Shown one piece after another: positions 36,301-44,972 of a DNA stretch of 64,000 bases. The notes beneath the pieces were generated by a model. That model did not search any database, had not been told where the DNA came from, and worked only from the letters and a program-made list of their open reading frames with translations. This DNA is from Alteribacter natronophilus (GTDB lineage Bacteria; Bacillota; Bacilli; Bacillales; Salisediminibacteriaceae): NCBI RefSeq assembly GCF_006007885.1, contig NZ_VCRO01000001.1, positions 806,001 through 870,000 on the forward strand. Reading direction: 5' to 3'. Each line of letters starts with the position of its first letter. Position 1 is the stretch's first letter. Position numbers and translations under genes: made by a program.

Positions 36301-36447
36301 GCCTGTTGCACCATTAATCAAGTACATAAGAAAATAAATGAACATCAGTACCAGACCGATACTGATCACAATTTTAAAGATTGTCCCCACTACTCTAAGA
36401 ACGATGATTCCTGCAATCACCAGAATAATAATCCCAAGCCATTCCAT
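36283..36447 (-). CDS. Small hydrophobic membrane protein, 54 residues
   Basis: The frame reads MEWLGIIILVIAGIIVLRVV, then a second hydrophobic stretch ISIGLVLMFIYFLMYLI, so two membrane helices split by a short basic turn. AAGGAG lies 10 bases before the ATG. A terminator overlaps the stop. The family is unknown to me; the plain two-helix shape is common among small Bacillus membrane proteins. Confidence 0.6.
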   Translation of the reverse strand: MEWLGIIILVIAGIIVLRVVGTIFKIVISIGLVLMFIYFLMYLINGATGSAAFF

Positions 36448-36607
36448 TGTGCTCTCTCTCCTTTTGGAACATTTCCTTTCTATCGTACCAGATGTCTGCT
36501 TCCTGTGCGACAGACAGGGTGTTAGATGACAATTTTCCCAAATTAGCCGCGTCTTTCACAGATTTGTTGACAATCACTGGTTTTTTTCGGTAACGTAAAG
36601 TCATACT

Positions 36608-36624
36608 CAAAATTCTGAATTTTG
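36608..36624. promoter_or_regulatory. 17-bp perfect palindrome in the acsA leader (CodY-box-like)
   Basis: CAAAATTC-T-GAATTTTG lies 35-51 bases before the acsA start. Its core matches the CodY box AATTTTCWGAAAATT at 11 of 15 positions. TTGACA at 36567-36572 may be a -35 for acsA, although no matching -10 is obvious. Confidence 0.4.
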
Positions 36625-36658
36625 CAGTTATAACAAAAAAACGTGGAGGTGCTTGATT

Positions 36659-38368
36659 TTGAACGTACTTCAGCCGGCAAAAGATTCACATCAGATGAAC
36701 AACTATGAAGAAGCAAGAAAATCATTTAACTGGGATCAGGTAAAAGAAGCATTCTCCTGGAACGAGACAGGAAAGGTAAATCTGGCTTATGAAGCAGTGG
36801 ACCGCCATGTGGAAAACGGGCTGGGCAACAAACCTGCCCTGCTCTATTCAGACGCAGAACGTGACGAAACACTGACTTTCCGCCAGCTTCGCGACTTCTC
36901 CAACCAGGCTGGAAATATGTTCATTAATCTTGGCGTGGAAAAAGGGGATAGAGTATTTATTTTCATGCCCCGCTCACCGGAACTGTATTTTTCACTTCTG
37001 GGTGCGATTAAAGCAGGTGCTGTTGTCGGCCCTCTTTTTGAAGCATTTATGAAAGATGCTGTTAAAGCAAGACTTGAGGACAGTGAGGCCAAATTTCTGG
37101 TTACAACACCGGATCTTCTCCCCCGTGTACCTCTGGATGAACTGCCTAACCTGGAAAAAGTGGTCATTGTGGGAGACGATGTACCGGCAGGAGAGAGATT
37201 TGTATCTTACTTCGATAAAATGAAAGCGGCTTCAAAGGAATCCGCTGTTAAGTGGGTTGATCTTGAAGACGGAATGATCCTTCACTACACTTCAGGATCG
37301 ACAGGTAAACCAAAAGGTGTATACCACGTTCATAATGCCATGCTTCAGCATTATCAGACTGCCAGGTGGGTGCTGGATTTAAAAGAGGACGACGTATACT
37401 GGTGTACAGCCGACCCGGGCTGGGTAACAGGAACTTCCTATGGTATATTCGGCCCCTGGCTGAATGGCGTTACCAATGTCGTACGCGGCGGCCGTTTTTC
37501 TCCGGCTGACTGGTATGAAACGATTGAAAAATACAATGTAAGTGTCTGGTACAGTGCTCCTACAGCGTTCCGGATGCTTATGGCTGCAGATCCAAATATC
37601 AAGGAGCAGTATAACCTGAGCTCACTCCGCCACATTTTAAGTGTGGGCGAGCCTTTGAATCCTGAAGTTGTCAGGTGGGGTAATGAGGTATTTGACCTGC
37701 GTATACACGATACCTGGTGGATGACTGAAACAGGAGCCATGGTGATCTGTAATTACCCTACTGAACCGATCAAGCCCGGTTCCATGGGAAAACCTTTCCC
37801 GGGTATTGAGGCAGCGATTCTGAACGATCAAGGCGAAGAGCTCCCTCCAAATGAAATGGGAAACCTGGCTGTTAAGGCCGGCTGGCCGTCCATGATGCGG
37901 AAAGTGTGGAATAACGAAGCCAAATACAATGAATACTTCGCCATTGAAGGATGGTACGTTTCCGGAGATACTGCCTACCGGGATGAAGATGGGTATTTCT
38001 GGTTCCAGGGACGAAATGATGACGTGATAAACACTGCGGGTGAACGTGTCGGCCCGTTTGAAATTGAAAGTAAACTGGTTGAGCACCGTGCTGTAGCTGA
38101 AGCTGGAGTAATCGGTAAACCCGATCCCGTCAGAGGACACATCATTAAGGCCTTTGTATCCCTGAGAGATGGCTACACGGAGGATGACGAGCTGAAAGAG
38201 GAAATTCAGCAGTTTATCAAAAAAGAACTGTCCGCACACGCCATGCCGCGTGAAATCGAATTTAAAGATAAGCTGCCTAAAACACGCAGTGGTAAAATTA
38301 TGCGCCGTGTTCTTAAAGCATGGGAACTTGGGGAACCAACAGGCGACCTGTCCACTATGGAAGACTAA
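36659..38368 (+). CDS. acsA: Acetyl-CoA synthetase
   Basis: This 569-residue enzyme closely resembles B. subtilis AcsA: HYTSGSTGKPKG (AMP/ATP loop), RIHDTWWMTETG, WYVSGDTAYRDEDGYFWFQGR and the C-terminal PKTRSGKIMRR, whose Lys is the usual acetylation target. It makes acetyl-CoA from acetate through acetyl-AMP. I chose the TTG at 36659 with GGAGGT 8 bases upstream; a TTG two codons earlier is too close to that site. The acuABC genes are not beside it. Confidence 0.95.
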   Translation: MNVLQPAKDSHQMNNYEEARKSFNWDQVKEAFSWNETGKVNLAYEAVDRHVENGLGNKPALLYSDAERDETLTFRQLRDFSNQAGNMFINLGVEKGDRVFIFMPRSPELYFSLLGAIKAGAVVGPLFEAFMKDAVKARLEDSEAKFLVTTPDLLPRVPLDELPNLEKVVIVGDDVPAGERFVSYFDKMKAASKESAVKWVDLEDGMILHYTSGSTGKPKGVYHVHNAMLQHYQTARWVLDLKEDDVYWCTADPGWVTGTSYGIFGPWLNGVTNVVRGGRFSPADWYETIEKYNVSVWYSAPTAFRMLMAADPNIKEQYNLSSLRHILSVGEPLNPEVVRWGNEVFDLRIHDTWWMTETGAMVICNYPTEPIKPGSMGKPFPGIEAAILNDQGEELPPNEMGNLAVKAGWPSMMRKVWNNEAKYNEYFAIEGWYVSGDTAYRDEDGYFWFQGRNDDVINTAGERVGPFEIESKLVEHRAVAEAGVIGKPDPVRGHIIKAFVSLRDGYTEDDELKEEIQQFIKKELSAHAMPREIEFKDKLPKTRSGKIMRRVLKAWELGEPTGDLSTMED

Positions 38369-38436
38369 AGCTGAAGGATATCCGCAAAAAACGTCCGCCT
38401 GCAGTGTAAAAGCCCCATCAAATATAAACCGGCAAA

Positions 38437-38476
38437 ACGAAAAGAGGCATCCCTCAGTGGGAATGCCTCTTTTCGT
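38437..38476. terminator. Bidirectional terminator between acsA and the cell wall hydrolase gene
   Basis: ACGAAAAGAGGCAT and ATGCCTCTTTTCGT form a perfect 14-bp stem with an inner CC/GG pair. A fragment of the dispersed repeat (AAACGTCCGCCTGCAG) lies just before it at 38386-38405. Confidence 0.8.
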
Positions 38477-38490
38477 GTATTTCCTGTACT

Positions 38491-39075
38491 TTAGTTCGAT
38501 GCAAATACGTGGTTACCGATGCGGCTGTCAATCGTAAGACGGTCTACCCAGTCAGACGTTGCTGTATCCGGGTTGAAGAAGAACAGAGCACCATTGGACG
38601 GATCATTTCCGTTCAGCGCATCACGTGCAGCCTTAACAGACTCGGCACCCGGCTCATTGTAGATTGTCCCGTTCATAACCGGTTCAAAAGCATAGCTGTT
38701 TCCGTGAGTCTCATAGATAACTTCAGTCATCGTGTCAGGAAAATCGCTGCTCTCGATACGGTTCAGCACAACTGCAGCTACCGCTACTTTACCTTCGTAG
38801 GATTCGCCTCTTGCTTCAGAATGAACGAGCCTTGAAAGAAGGTCTACTTTATCGTCACGGACAGCTTCACCTGTATTCAAAACGTCACCAGGATAAATCA
38901 TTGTATCTGTCAAACCATTATTCGCTTTCAATTCGTCAACTGTAATTCCATACTGCTGACTGATTAACCAGAGCGTGTCCCCACTCTGTACCGTATATTG
39001 AGAAGACGCATCGGCATCGTTTGGCATAAGAAATGCCGCCAATGCAAATGTGCCTGCTGCAATCCATTTTTTCAT
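38491..39075 (-). CDS. LysM + SleB/CwlJ-type cell wall hydrolase
   Basis: This 194-residue secreted protein has a signal peptide (MKKWIAAGTFALAAF...), one LysM domain (YTVQSGDTLWLISQQYG...YPGDVL) at about 27-70 and a Hydrolase_2 domain from LLSRLVHSEARGESYEGKVAVAAVVLNR, with the catalytic Glu. SleB-type enzymes are lytic transglycosylases that open spore cortex. The LysM replaces the usual N-terminal peptidoglycan-binding domain. AAGGAGG lies 7 bases before the ATG at 39075. Confidence 0.85.
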   Translation of the reverse strand: MKKWIAAGTFALAAFLMPNDADASSQYTVQSGDTLWLISQQYGITVDELKANNGLTDTMIYPGDVLNTGEAVRDDKVDLLSRLVHSEARGESYEGKVAVAAVVLNRIESSDFPDTMTEVIYETHGNSYAFEPVMNGTIYNEPGAESVKAARDALNGNDPSNGALFFFNPDTATSDWVDRLTIDSRIGNHVFASN

Positions 39076-39292
39076 TACGCCTTCCTCCTTAAATAAACAA
39101 AATTCCTGTCCGAGTTGGACAATCATTATGTTAACCCGGGAGCAGCCGGGTTTCAACAGCCGAATGATAGCAGGAGATACACAATATGGAAATGATATTG
39201 TATTAATTGAAAGCTTCAATTACACTTAAACTATATTATGCTGAATTTTCGGCATCTTCAATAATATTCGGCACTTAAAAGGAGTTTTCAAA

Positions 39293-40687
39293 ATGTTTGC
39301 GGATCATTTTGATAATGATGACATGATCAACGCCATACTTGAAGGCATAGATGAAGGAATTCACGCGGTGGACCGGGAAGGCATCACCGTTTACTACAAC
39401 CGGATTGCCGCAGAGCACGATGGTCTTGAAGTTTCCGAGGTGCTCGGAAAACCCCTGCTGGAGGTTTTCCCCTCCCTCTCTGCACATACGAGCACACTCC
39501 TTCAGGTTATGGAAAAAGGCGAGCCTATTTACAACCAGCCCCAGTCGTACCGTAATGTAAAAGGTAAACTCATTGATACTGTGAACACGACAATCCCTCT
39601 CTACGCAGATAATACCATCATAGGATCACTTGAAATTGCAAAAGATCTGAGCCGTGTTAAAGACCTTTCCCTTAAACTTCTCGAACTGCAGGCAAAGGCG
39701 GACGACCGTTCGGCCAAGGCCAGAAAAATCAGTGGCAATGAAAGGCTTTTTACATTTGATCACATCATCACGGCATCTGCTTCAGTAAAAGATCTGATTC
39801 AAAAAGCCGAAAAAATATCACACACGACATCCCCCGTATTTGTTTACGGAGAAACCGGAACCGGAAAAGAACTGCTTGTACAGGCGATCCATAATGCTTC
39901 ACCGAGAAGACATCAGCCTTTCATCTCACAGAACTGTGCCGCCATCCCCTCTTCTCTCCTTGAAAGTATCCTTTTCGGAACTGCCAGGGGAAGTTTTACC
40001 GGTGCTGTGGAGCGTGAAGGTTTTTTTGAACTGGCTCATGGGGGGACACTGTTCCTGGATGAAATTCATACTCTCCCCCTTGATCTGCAGGCAAAACTGC
40101 TTAGAGTACTGGAAGACGGCGTCGTACGAAGGGTCGGCTCATCCGGAAGTTATATGACCGATGTCCGGATTATTACGGCATCCAACGAAAATCCCGAGGA
40201 TCTTCTTGCAGATAAAAAAATCAGACCCGACCTTTACTACCGGCTTAATGTGGTCTCAATGCGCCTTCCTTCCCTGCGGGAAAGAAAAAACGATATCCCT
40301 ATTCTGGCCCGCCATTTTATCTCCATGTTCAACTACAGGTTCAACAGACTTGTTACAGGTGCTTCAAAAGAGGCTGAAGAAGCATTAATGCAATGGAACT
40401 GGCCGGGAAATATCCGTGAGCTTAAGCATGCTATCGAGTCGGCTATGAACATCGCAGAAGGTGACCTGATTGAAGCCGGCGACCTCCCTCCCTTCCTCCT
40501 GGACGGCTACGGGAGAGCTGCTTCCGTTCAATCACGTTCCCTTAAGGAAGCAGTGTCGGAGCATGAAAAGGTGCTGATTGAAAAAGCACTGCGGGAAACA
40601 GACCATAACGTAAAAAAAGCAGCAGCCCTTCTACAGGTTCCCCGTCAGACCCTCCAGTACAAAATCACAAAATACCGCCTTCAGTAG
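39293..40687 (+). CDS. kamR: Sigma-54-dependent transcriptional activator of lysine catabolism (KamR/RocR-like)
   Basis: The protein has 464 residues. An N-terminal PAS-like domain (about 10-115, starting ILEGIDEGIHAVDREG) should sense a ligand. A sigma-54 AAA+ domain follows, with GETGTGKELL, GTARGSFTGAVEREG (GSFTGA rather than GAFTGA), GGTLFLDEIHTL and RPDLYYRLNV. A Fis-type HTH (KKAAALLQVPRQTLQYKI) ends it. It lies directly upstream of kamA, which has a sigma-54 promoter. In B. thuringiensis a PAS-type activator called KamR controls kamA with sigma-54 (from memory). AAAGGAG lies 9 bases before the ATG. Confidence 0.8.
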   Translation: MFADHFDNDDMINAILEGIDEGIHAVDREGITVYYNRIAAEHDGLEVSEVLGKPLLEVFPSLSAHTSTLLQVMEKGEPIYNQPQSYRNVKGKLIDTVNTTIPLYADNTIIGSLEIAKDLSRVKDLSLKLLELQAKADDRSAKARKISGNERLFTFDHIITASASVKDLIQKAEKISHTTSPVFVYGETGTGKELLVQAIHNASPRRHQPFISQNCAAIPSSLLESILFGTARGSFTGAVEREGFFELAHGGTLFLDEIHTLPLDLQAKLLRVLEDGVVRRVGSSGSYMTDVRIITASNENPEDLLADKKIRPDLYYRLNVVSMRLPSLRERKNDIPILARHFISMFNYRFNRLVTGASKEAEEALMQWNWPGNIRELKHAIESAMNIAEGDLIEAGDLPPFLLDGYGRAASVQSRSLKEAVSEHEKVLIEKALRETDHNVKKAAALLQVPRQTLQYKITKYRLQ

Positions 40688-40711
40688 TGCCGGCTTTCCG
40701 GCACTTTTTTT
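40687..40711 (+). terminator. Terminator of the sigma-54 activator gene
   Basis: GTGCCGG/CCGGCAC with a CTTT loop is followed by seven T. It overlaps the stop codon region. Confidence 0.9.
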
Positions 40712-40774
40712 ATTTCCTCACTTGAAATTCCACCTTATTCCTTTAAATAGCGCGTTTCCTGAAAATCTGTACAT

Positions 40775-40792
40775 TTGGCATGCTCCTTGCAT
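40775..40792 (+). promoter_or_regulatory. Sigma-54 (-24/-12) promoter of kamA
   Basis: TTGGCATGCTCCTTGCAT matches the consensus TTGGCACN4-5TTGCA with the invariant GG and GC at the right spacing. It lies 43 bases before the kamA start and about 90 bases after the activator gene. Confidence 0.85.
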
Positions 40793-40834
40793 TAACTATT
40801 ACACGAGAATTTATTTACCGGGAGGAAATTTGAG

Positions 40835-42241
40835 ATGAAAATGGACCTTTACAAACCGGCACGTCACTGGCAGGACATTGAACTGTGGAAAGATGTGCCT
40901 GAGGAAAAGTGGAACGACTGGATCTGGCAGCTGACGAACACAATCCGGACGCTCGATGACTTGAAAAAAGTTATTAACCTGACTCCTGAAGAAGAAGCCG
41001 GGGTGAAAATATCCACAAAAACCATCCCCCTGAACATTACGCCATACTATGCGTCACTGATGAACCCGGACGATCCGAGATGTCCAATCCGAATGCAGAG
41101 TGTACCGATTTCAAAGGAAATCGAGAAAACAAAATATGATCTCGAAGATCCTCTGTCGGAAGATGATGATTCCCCGGTGCCCGGTCTTACCCATCGTTAC
41201 CCGGACCGCGTTCTGTTTCTTGTTACAAACCAGTGCTCCATGTACTGCCGCTACTGTACACGTCGCCGCTTTTCAGGACAGATCGGCATGGGAGTGCCGA
41301 AAAAACAGCTCGACGGGGCAATTGCCTACATTGCTTCAAACCCTGCTGTCAGGGACGTTCTAATTTCAGGCGGAGATGGACTGCTCATTAATGATCAGAT
41401 CCTTGAATACGTGCTGAAAAACCTCCGGGAGATCGACCATGTGGAAATTATCCGTATCGGTACACGGGCACCGGTTGTATTTCCGCAGCGTATTACCGAG
41501 AACCTCTGTAATATTCTTAAGAAATATCATCCAGTATGGCTGAATACACACTTTAACACCAGCCTTGAAATTACAGAGGAGTCAAAGAAAGCGTGCGAAA
41601 TGCTTGCAGACGCAGGAGTCCCGGTCGGTAACCAGGCGGTTATACTTGCGGGAATCAATGACAGCGTAGGTATTATGAAAAAACTCATGCACGATCTCGT
41701 GAAAATCCGTGTACGCCCTTACTACATTTATCAGTGTGACCTGAGTGAAGGAATCGGCCATTTCCGGGCTCCTGTATCCAAAGGCCTGGAGATCATTGAA
41801 GGCCTAAGAGGCCATACCTCCGGTTATGCCGTGCCTGCTTTTGTAGTTGATGCCCCCGGAGGAGGCGGAAAGATCACCCTTCAGCCAAATTATATGATCT
41901 CCCAGAGCCACGACAAAGTCGTACTGAGAAACTTTGAGGGCGTTATTACCACCTATCCGGAACCGAAGAACTACAAGCCGGACACCGCCGAAGAATACTT
42001 TTTCCAGCACTACAATAAACCGGGGAAACGTACCGGAGTATCAGCTCTTATGAATGACGATCAGAGTGCGATCGTTCCTGAAGGACTTGAGAGGCTGAAC
42101 CGCCGGAAGTCCTATGAAGAAAAAGGGGATCACCGCACGCTGAAAGATCAGCGGGAAAAGCGGGATCAGATGAAAGAGCGGAAATATTTAAAAGAACAGA
42201 AAATGTATGAAGATAAAAAAGGCAAACAGGAGGAAGCATGA
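40835..42241 (+). CDS. kamA: L-lysine 2,3-aminomutase
   Basis: This 468-residue radical-SAM, PLP-dependent enzyme turns L-lysine into L-beta-lysine. The cluster motif is CSMYCRYCTRRRF (CxxxCxxC) near residue 134, and the following PLP-binding and substrate regions match KamA/AblA. The C-terminal tail is highly charged (Lys/Glu/Arg) and long. GGGAGGAAA lies 5-7 bases before the ATG. It is followed by yokU and opposed by ablB, which acetylates its product. Confidence 0.95.
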   Translation: MKMDLYKPARHWQDIELWKDVPEEKWNDWIWQLTNTIRTLDDLKKVINLTPEEEAGVKISTKTIPLNITPYYASLMNPDDPRCPIRMQSVPISKEIEKTKYDLEDPLSEDDDSPVPGLTHRYPDRVLFLVTNQCSMYCRYCTRRRFSGQIGMGVPKKQLDGAIAYIASNPAVRDVLISGGDGLLINDQILEYVLKNLREIDHVEIIRIGTRAPVVFPQRITENLCNILKKYHPVWLNTHFNTSLEITEESKKACEMLADAGVPVGNQAVILAGINDSVGIMKKLMHDLVKIRVRPYYIYQCDLSEGIGHFRAPVSKGLEIIEGLRGHTSGYAVPAFVVDAPGGGGKITLQPNYMISQSHDKVVLRNFEGVITTYPEPKNYKPDTAEEYFFQHYNKPGKRTGVSALMNDDQSAIVPEGLERLNRRKSYEEKGDHRTLKDQREKRDQMKERKYLKEQKMYEDKKGKQEEA

Positions 42242-42257
42242 TCAGGGGGTGCAGCTT

Positions 42258-42536
42258 GTGATATGTAACTGGTGTAAGTCCGATGCAGCAGTAAACAGTC
42301 TTGAATCAGCATACTGGGAACTGCCTGATGGCAGCCGAGCCGTGGAAATTACACAGGTTCCCTCAATCAAATGCCATGACTGTGGGATGATCTACATTGA
42401 AGAAGAAAAAATCAACGATATTGAGGACCAGTTTATGCTCATCGATACAAATAAGCTGGGTATGGTATTTTCATATAAAACTCTAATGGATCAGCCGCGA
42501 TTTCTGAAAAGAAACTACTTTAATTTTGACCGGTAA
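42258..42536 (+). CDS. yokU: YokU-family zinc-ribbon protein
   Basis: This 92-residue protein begins MICNWC and has a second CHDC near residue 48, a zinc ribbon; YWELPDGSRAVEITQVPS is typical of YokU/YodN, which is found beside kamA in Bacillaceae. Its job is unknown. I chose the GTG at 42258 with AGGGGGTG 6 bases upstream. Confidence 0.85.
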   Translation: MICNWCKSDAAVNSLESAYWELPDGSRAVEITQVPSIKCHDCGMIYIEEEKINDIEDQFMLIDTNKLGMVFSYKTLMDQPRFLKRNYFNFDR

Positions 42537-42542
42537 CTACAG

Positions 42543-42582
42543 GAGCCCCGTGAGTCAGACAGACTCACAGGGCTCTTTATTT
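42543..42582. terminator. Bidirectional terminator between yokU and ablB
   Basis: GAGCCCCGTGAGTC pairs with GACTCACAGGGCTC with one mismatch, followed by TTTATTTT. Confidence 0.85.
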
Positions 42583-42595
42583 TACTATTCGCCGT

Positions 42596-43399
42596 TTACA
42601 GTGACTTCGTCCAGATGTTCATGTCCTCAAACCCGCTCGAAATGATACAGTTATTGATCAGCGTCCCCTCGTATGTATAGCCGAGCCGCCCTACGGTCAT
42701 GTTCATTCCGGTGCTCTTTGCCCTTGTTATTGAAAAAACGGTTGTAATTCCCTTTTGTTTACACTCTCTTTCCAGCACCTTCACAATGAAATGAAGAAGC
42801 ATTTTCCCTCTGTATGCCGGATCCACCGCACAGTCAGTGATTTCTGCACTCCCATATCCGGTCTCCATAGCAGAAGCAGCCCCAATAACGACTCCATTAT
42901 TGTTTTTCATTACAGCAAACGTATAATTGCTGCTGATCGCTTTTTTCAGTGCATCCGCGCTGAAAATGTCAGTGGGGTAACGGGGGAAAACATTCCTGTA
43001 CAGTGCAGCAAGTGAATCCAGGTCGCTGGTTTCTGCAATCGTAACAGGGTAGGGCGGCACAGGATCCGCCTGAACGGTTTTACGGTCCTCTGCCACCCTC
43101 CTGAGAACTGCACTGTTTTCATCAGATGTTTCGGACTGACCACGCTCCTTTTTACCATACATGGTGTAGATGAACGCTTTCCTGCCATTAAAAAAACCTG
43201 CCGAAACCGCTTCCTGCCTGAATCCAAGATTTAAAAGACCCGGTTCGTCTGCGTTCATTGTGTAAATAATCCATTTCCCCCTGTTATGGCTGTTCAGATC
43301 ATCTTCAAGTTTTTTCAGATCCGTATCTGTAAGGTCCGGAAGATAGGCTACAAGCCGGTCGTTTTTCCGGTCCTCTTCCCAGCTCTTCTTCATTGACAT
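42596..43399 (-). CDS. ablB: Beta-lysine N6-acetyltransferase (AblB/YodP)
   Basis: The protein has 267 residues. The C-terminal half is a GNAT domain with the acetyl-CoA loop in CAVDPAYRGKMLLHFIV; the N-terminal half is AblB specific (WIIYTMNADEPGLLNLGF). It acetylates beta-lysine made by KamA. In archaea the product is an osmolyte, but here yodQRST homologues lie next to it, so it is more likely a catabolic step. GGAGGAGGGG precedes the ATG at 43399; a second ATG two codons later is equally possible. Confidence 0.9.
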   Translation of the reverse strand: MSMKKSWEEDRKNDRLVAYLPDLTDTDLKKLEDDLNSHNRGKWIIYTMNADEPGLLNLGFRQEAVSAGFFNGRKAFIYTMYGKKERGQSETSDENSAVLRRVAEDRKTVQADPVPPYPVTIAETSDLDSLAALYRNVFPRYPTDIFSADALKKAISSNYTFAVMKNNNGVVIGAASAMETGYGSAEITDCAVDPAYRGKMLLHFIVKVLERECKQKGITTVFSITRAKSTGMNMTVGRLGYTYEGTLINNCIISSGFEDMNIWTKSL

Positions 43400-43417
43400 T
43401 TCCCCTCCTCCGACTCT

Positions 43418-43439
43418 TTTTTAAACGATCGTTTAAAAA
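43418..43439 (-). promoter_or_regulatory. 22-bp perfect palindrome upstream of ablB (TetR-type operator candidate)
   Basis: The core AAACGATCGTTT is flanked by TTTTT and AAAAA, giving a perfect 22-bp palindrome 19 bases before ablB. TATTCT, a possible -10, lies directly upstream. Such A/T-flanked CGATCG palindromes are typical of TetR-family repressors, but no TetR gene is in this window. Confidence 0.5.
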
Positions 43440-43538
43440 CAGAATATTCGCATGTTTTTTATGACGGTCCATCCTGATGGTTGACATGAATTCTTCAAAT
43501 TCTCTGCGGAACGAATTTTGTTTTATTCCGCTTCAGGC

Positions 43539-44969
43539 CTAATACTCTCCTTTTCGGAAGGAAACGAGCTTCATCTCAGTCATTTCACTGATTGCGTATT
43601 TAATTCCTTCCCGGCCGTACCCGCTGTTTTTCACTCCGCCATAGGGCATATGATCAACTCGGAACGTAGGAATGTCGTTAATCAGAACACCGCCTGCCTC
43701 AATTTGCTCGGATGCATGAAACGCCTTGTTCATATCGTTGGTAAAAACGCCTGCCTGCAGTCCGAAATCCGAATCGTTAACGAGGTCAACTGCCTCCTGC
43801 CAGTCAGTGAACCCGTTTACGTGTACAACCGGACCGAATACCTCCCTGCACGACACCGAAGCATCGTGTGATACGTCGGAAAGGATTGTAGGCGTGACAA
43901 TGTTCCCTTTCCTTTCACCGCCAAGATGAATAGAGGCGCCTTTACTTTCCGCTTCACCGATCCACTCCATGATCCTGTCGCAGTCATCTTCACTGATGAG
44001 GGCAGATACGTCTGTTGCCTCATCGAGAGGGTGACCGTACACAAGGCTTCCTGCTTTTTCCTTCATGGCACGAATCACTTCATCCTTAATGGATTCGTGT
44101 GCGTAAATCCGCTGGAGACTGATACAGACCTGTCCCTGATAGGCGAAGGCCCCAAGCACAAGCCGGTCTGCAATCGCGTTAATATCAGTTCCCTTATCAA
44201 TTATCACGGCACTGTTTGAACCGAGTTCCAGCGTCATTTTCTTAAGGCCGGCTTTGTTTTTCAGACCGATCCCAACTTCCGGACTGCCTGTGAAAGTAAC
44301 TACACTGATCCGGTCGTCAGTTACGAGCTTGTCCCCGATGACACTTCCCTTACCGGTAATTACGTTCAGGGCACCTTTTGGAAGACCTGCCTTCTCAAAC
44401 TGTTCAGCGACGAAAAATGCACTTAAAGGTGTCTGTGAGGCAGGTTTCAGTACTACCGGGTTACCGCTGGCCACTGCCGGCCCGAGTTTATGTGCAACAA
44501 GATTCATAGGAAAATTGAACGGGGTAATGGCTGCGGCCACTCCAGCCGGTTCCCTTACCGCATAGGCAATACGCCCTTCACCTCCAGGGGCGGCGTCCAT
44601 ATTAATCATCTCGCTCGGAAGCCTTCTCGCTTCTTCACTTGCAAATTTATACGTCATAATGCTTCTTGCTACTTCCGTCCTGGCTGTCTGAAGCGGTTTA
44701 GCCGCTTCCATGGCTATAAGACGCGCCGCTTCCTCCCGATTTTCTTCAATGAGACGGGAGACATTGTATAGAATTTCCGCACGCTGGTGTGCAGGGAGTC
44801 TCCGCATTTCTTTCCTGGCATGGTAGGCGGCAGCGATCGCCCTGTCCGCTTCTTCCTCCGTAGCAAGTGGTATATCAGCCAGTTTTTCACCATCATAAGG
44901 GGACAGGAGAGCCTGAGTTTTTTCAGGCTCCTGCCATTCCCCGCCAATAAATAGTTTCTTCTGCAACAT
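43539..44969 (-). CDS. gabD: NAD(P)-dependent aldehyde dehydrogenase (succinate-semialdehyde dehydrogenase-like)
   Basis: This 476-residue ALDH has the catalytic Cys in QGQVCISLQRI (near 284), the Glu in LELGSNSA and the NAD fold FTGSPEVG. It is the last gene of the yodT-S-R-Q-gabT-ALDH set, with its AAGGAG ribosome site inside the end of the aminotransferase gene 3 bases upstream. Oxidation of succinate semialdehyde to succinate is inferred from the partner; other omega-aldehydes are possible. Confidence 0.7.
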   Translation of the reverse strand: MLQKKLFIGGEWQEPEKTQALLSPYDGEKLADIPLATEEEADRAIAAAYHARKEMRRLPAHQRAEILYNVSRLIEENREEAARLIAMEAAKPLQTARTEVARSIMTYKFASEEARRLPSEMINMDAAPGGEGRIAYAVREPAGVAAAITPFNFPMNLVAHKLGPAVASGNPVVLKPASQTPLSAFFVAEQFEKAGLPKGALNVITGKGSVIGDKLVTDDRISVVTFTGSPEVGIGLKNKAGLKKMTLELGSNSAVIIDKGTDINAIADRLVLGAFAYQGQVCISLQRIYAHESIKDEVIRAMKEKAGSLVYGHPLDEATDVSALISEDDCDRIMEWIGEAESKGASIHLGGERKGNIVTPTILSDVSHDASVSCREVFGPVVHVNGFTDWQEAVDLVNDSDFGLQAGVFTNDMNKAFHASEQIEAGGVLINDIPTFRVDHMPYGGVKNSGYGREGIKYAISEMTEMKLVSFRKGEY

Positions 44970-44972
44970 AGT

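Noticed and set aside
39970-40030. GSFTGA in the sigma-54 activator as a broken GAFTGA loop
   Set aside because: The Phe, Thr and second Gly are kept, and I expect Ser or Gly at the second position to be tolerated in RocR/KamR-type activators, so loss of function is unlikely.
42596-43399. AblB as an osmolyte gene by itself
   Set aside because: kamA-ablB can make the compatible solute N-acetyl-beta-lysine, but adjacent yodQRST and gabTD homologues favour catabolism. An osmolyte role is not excluded.
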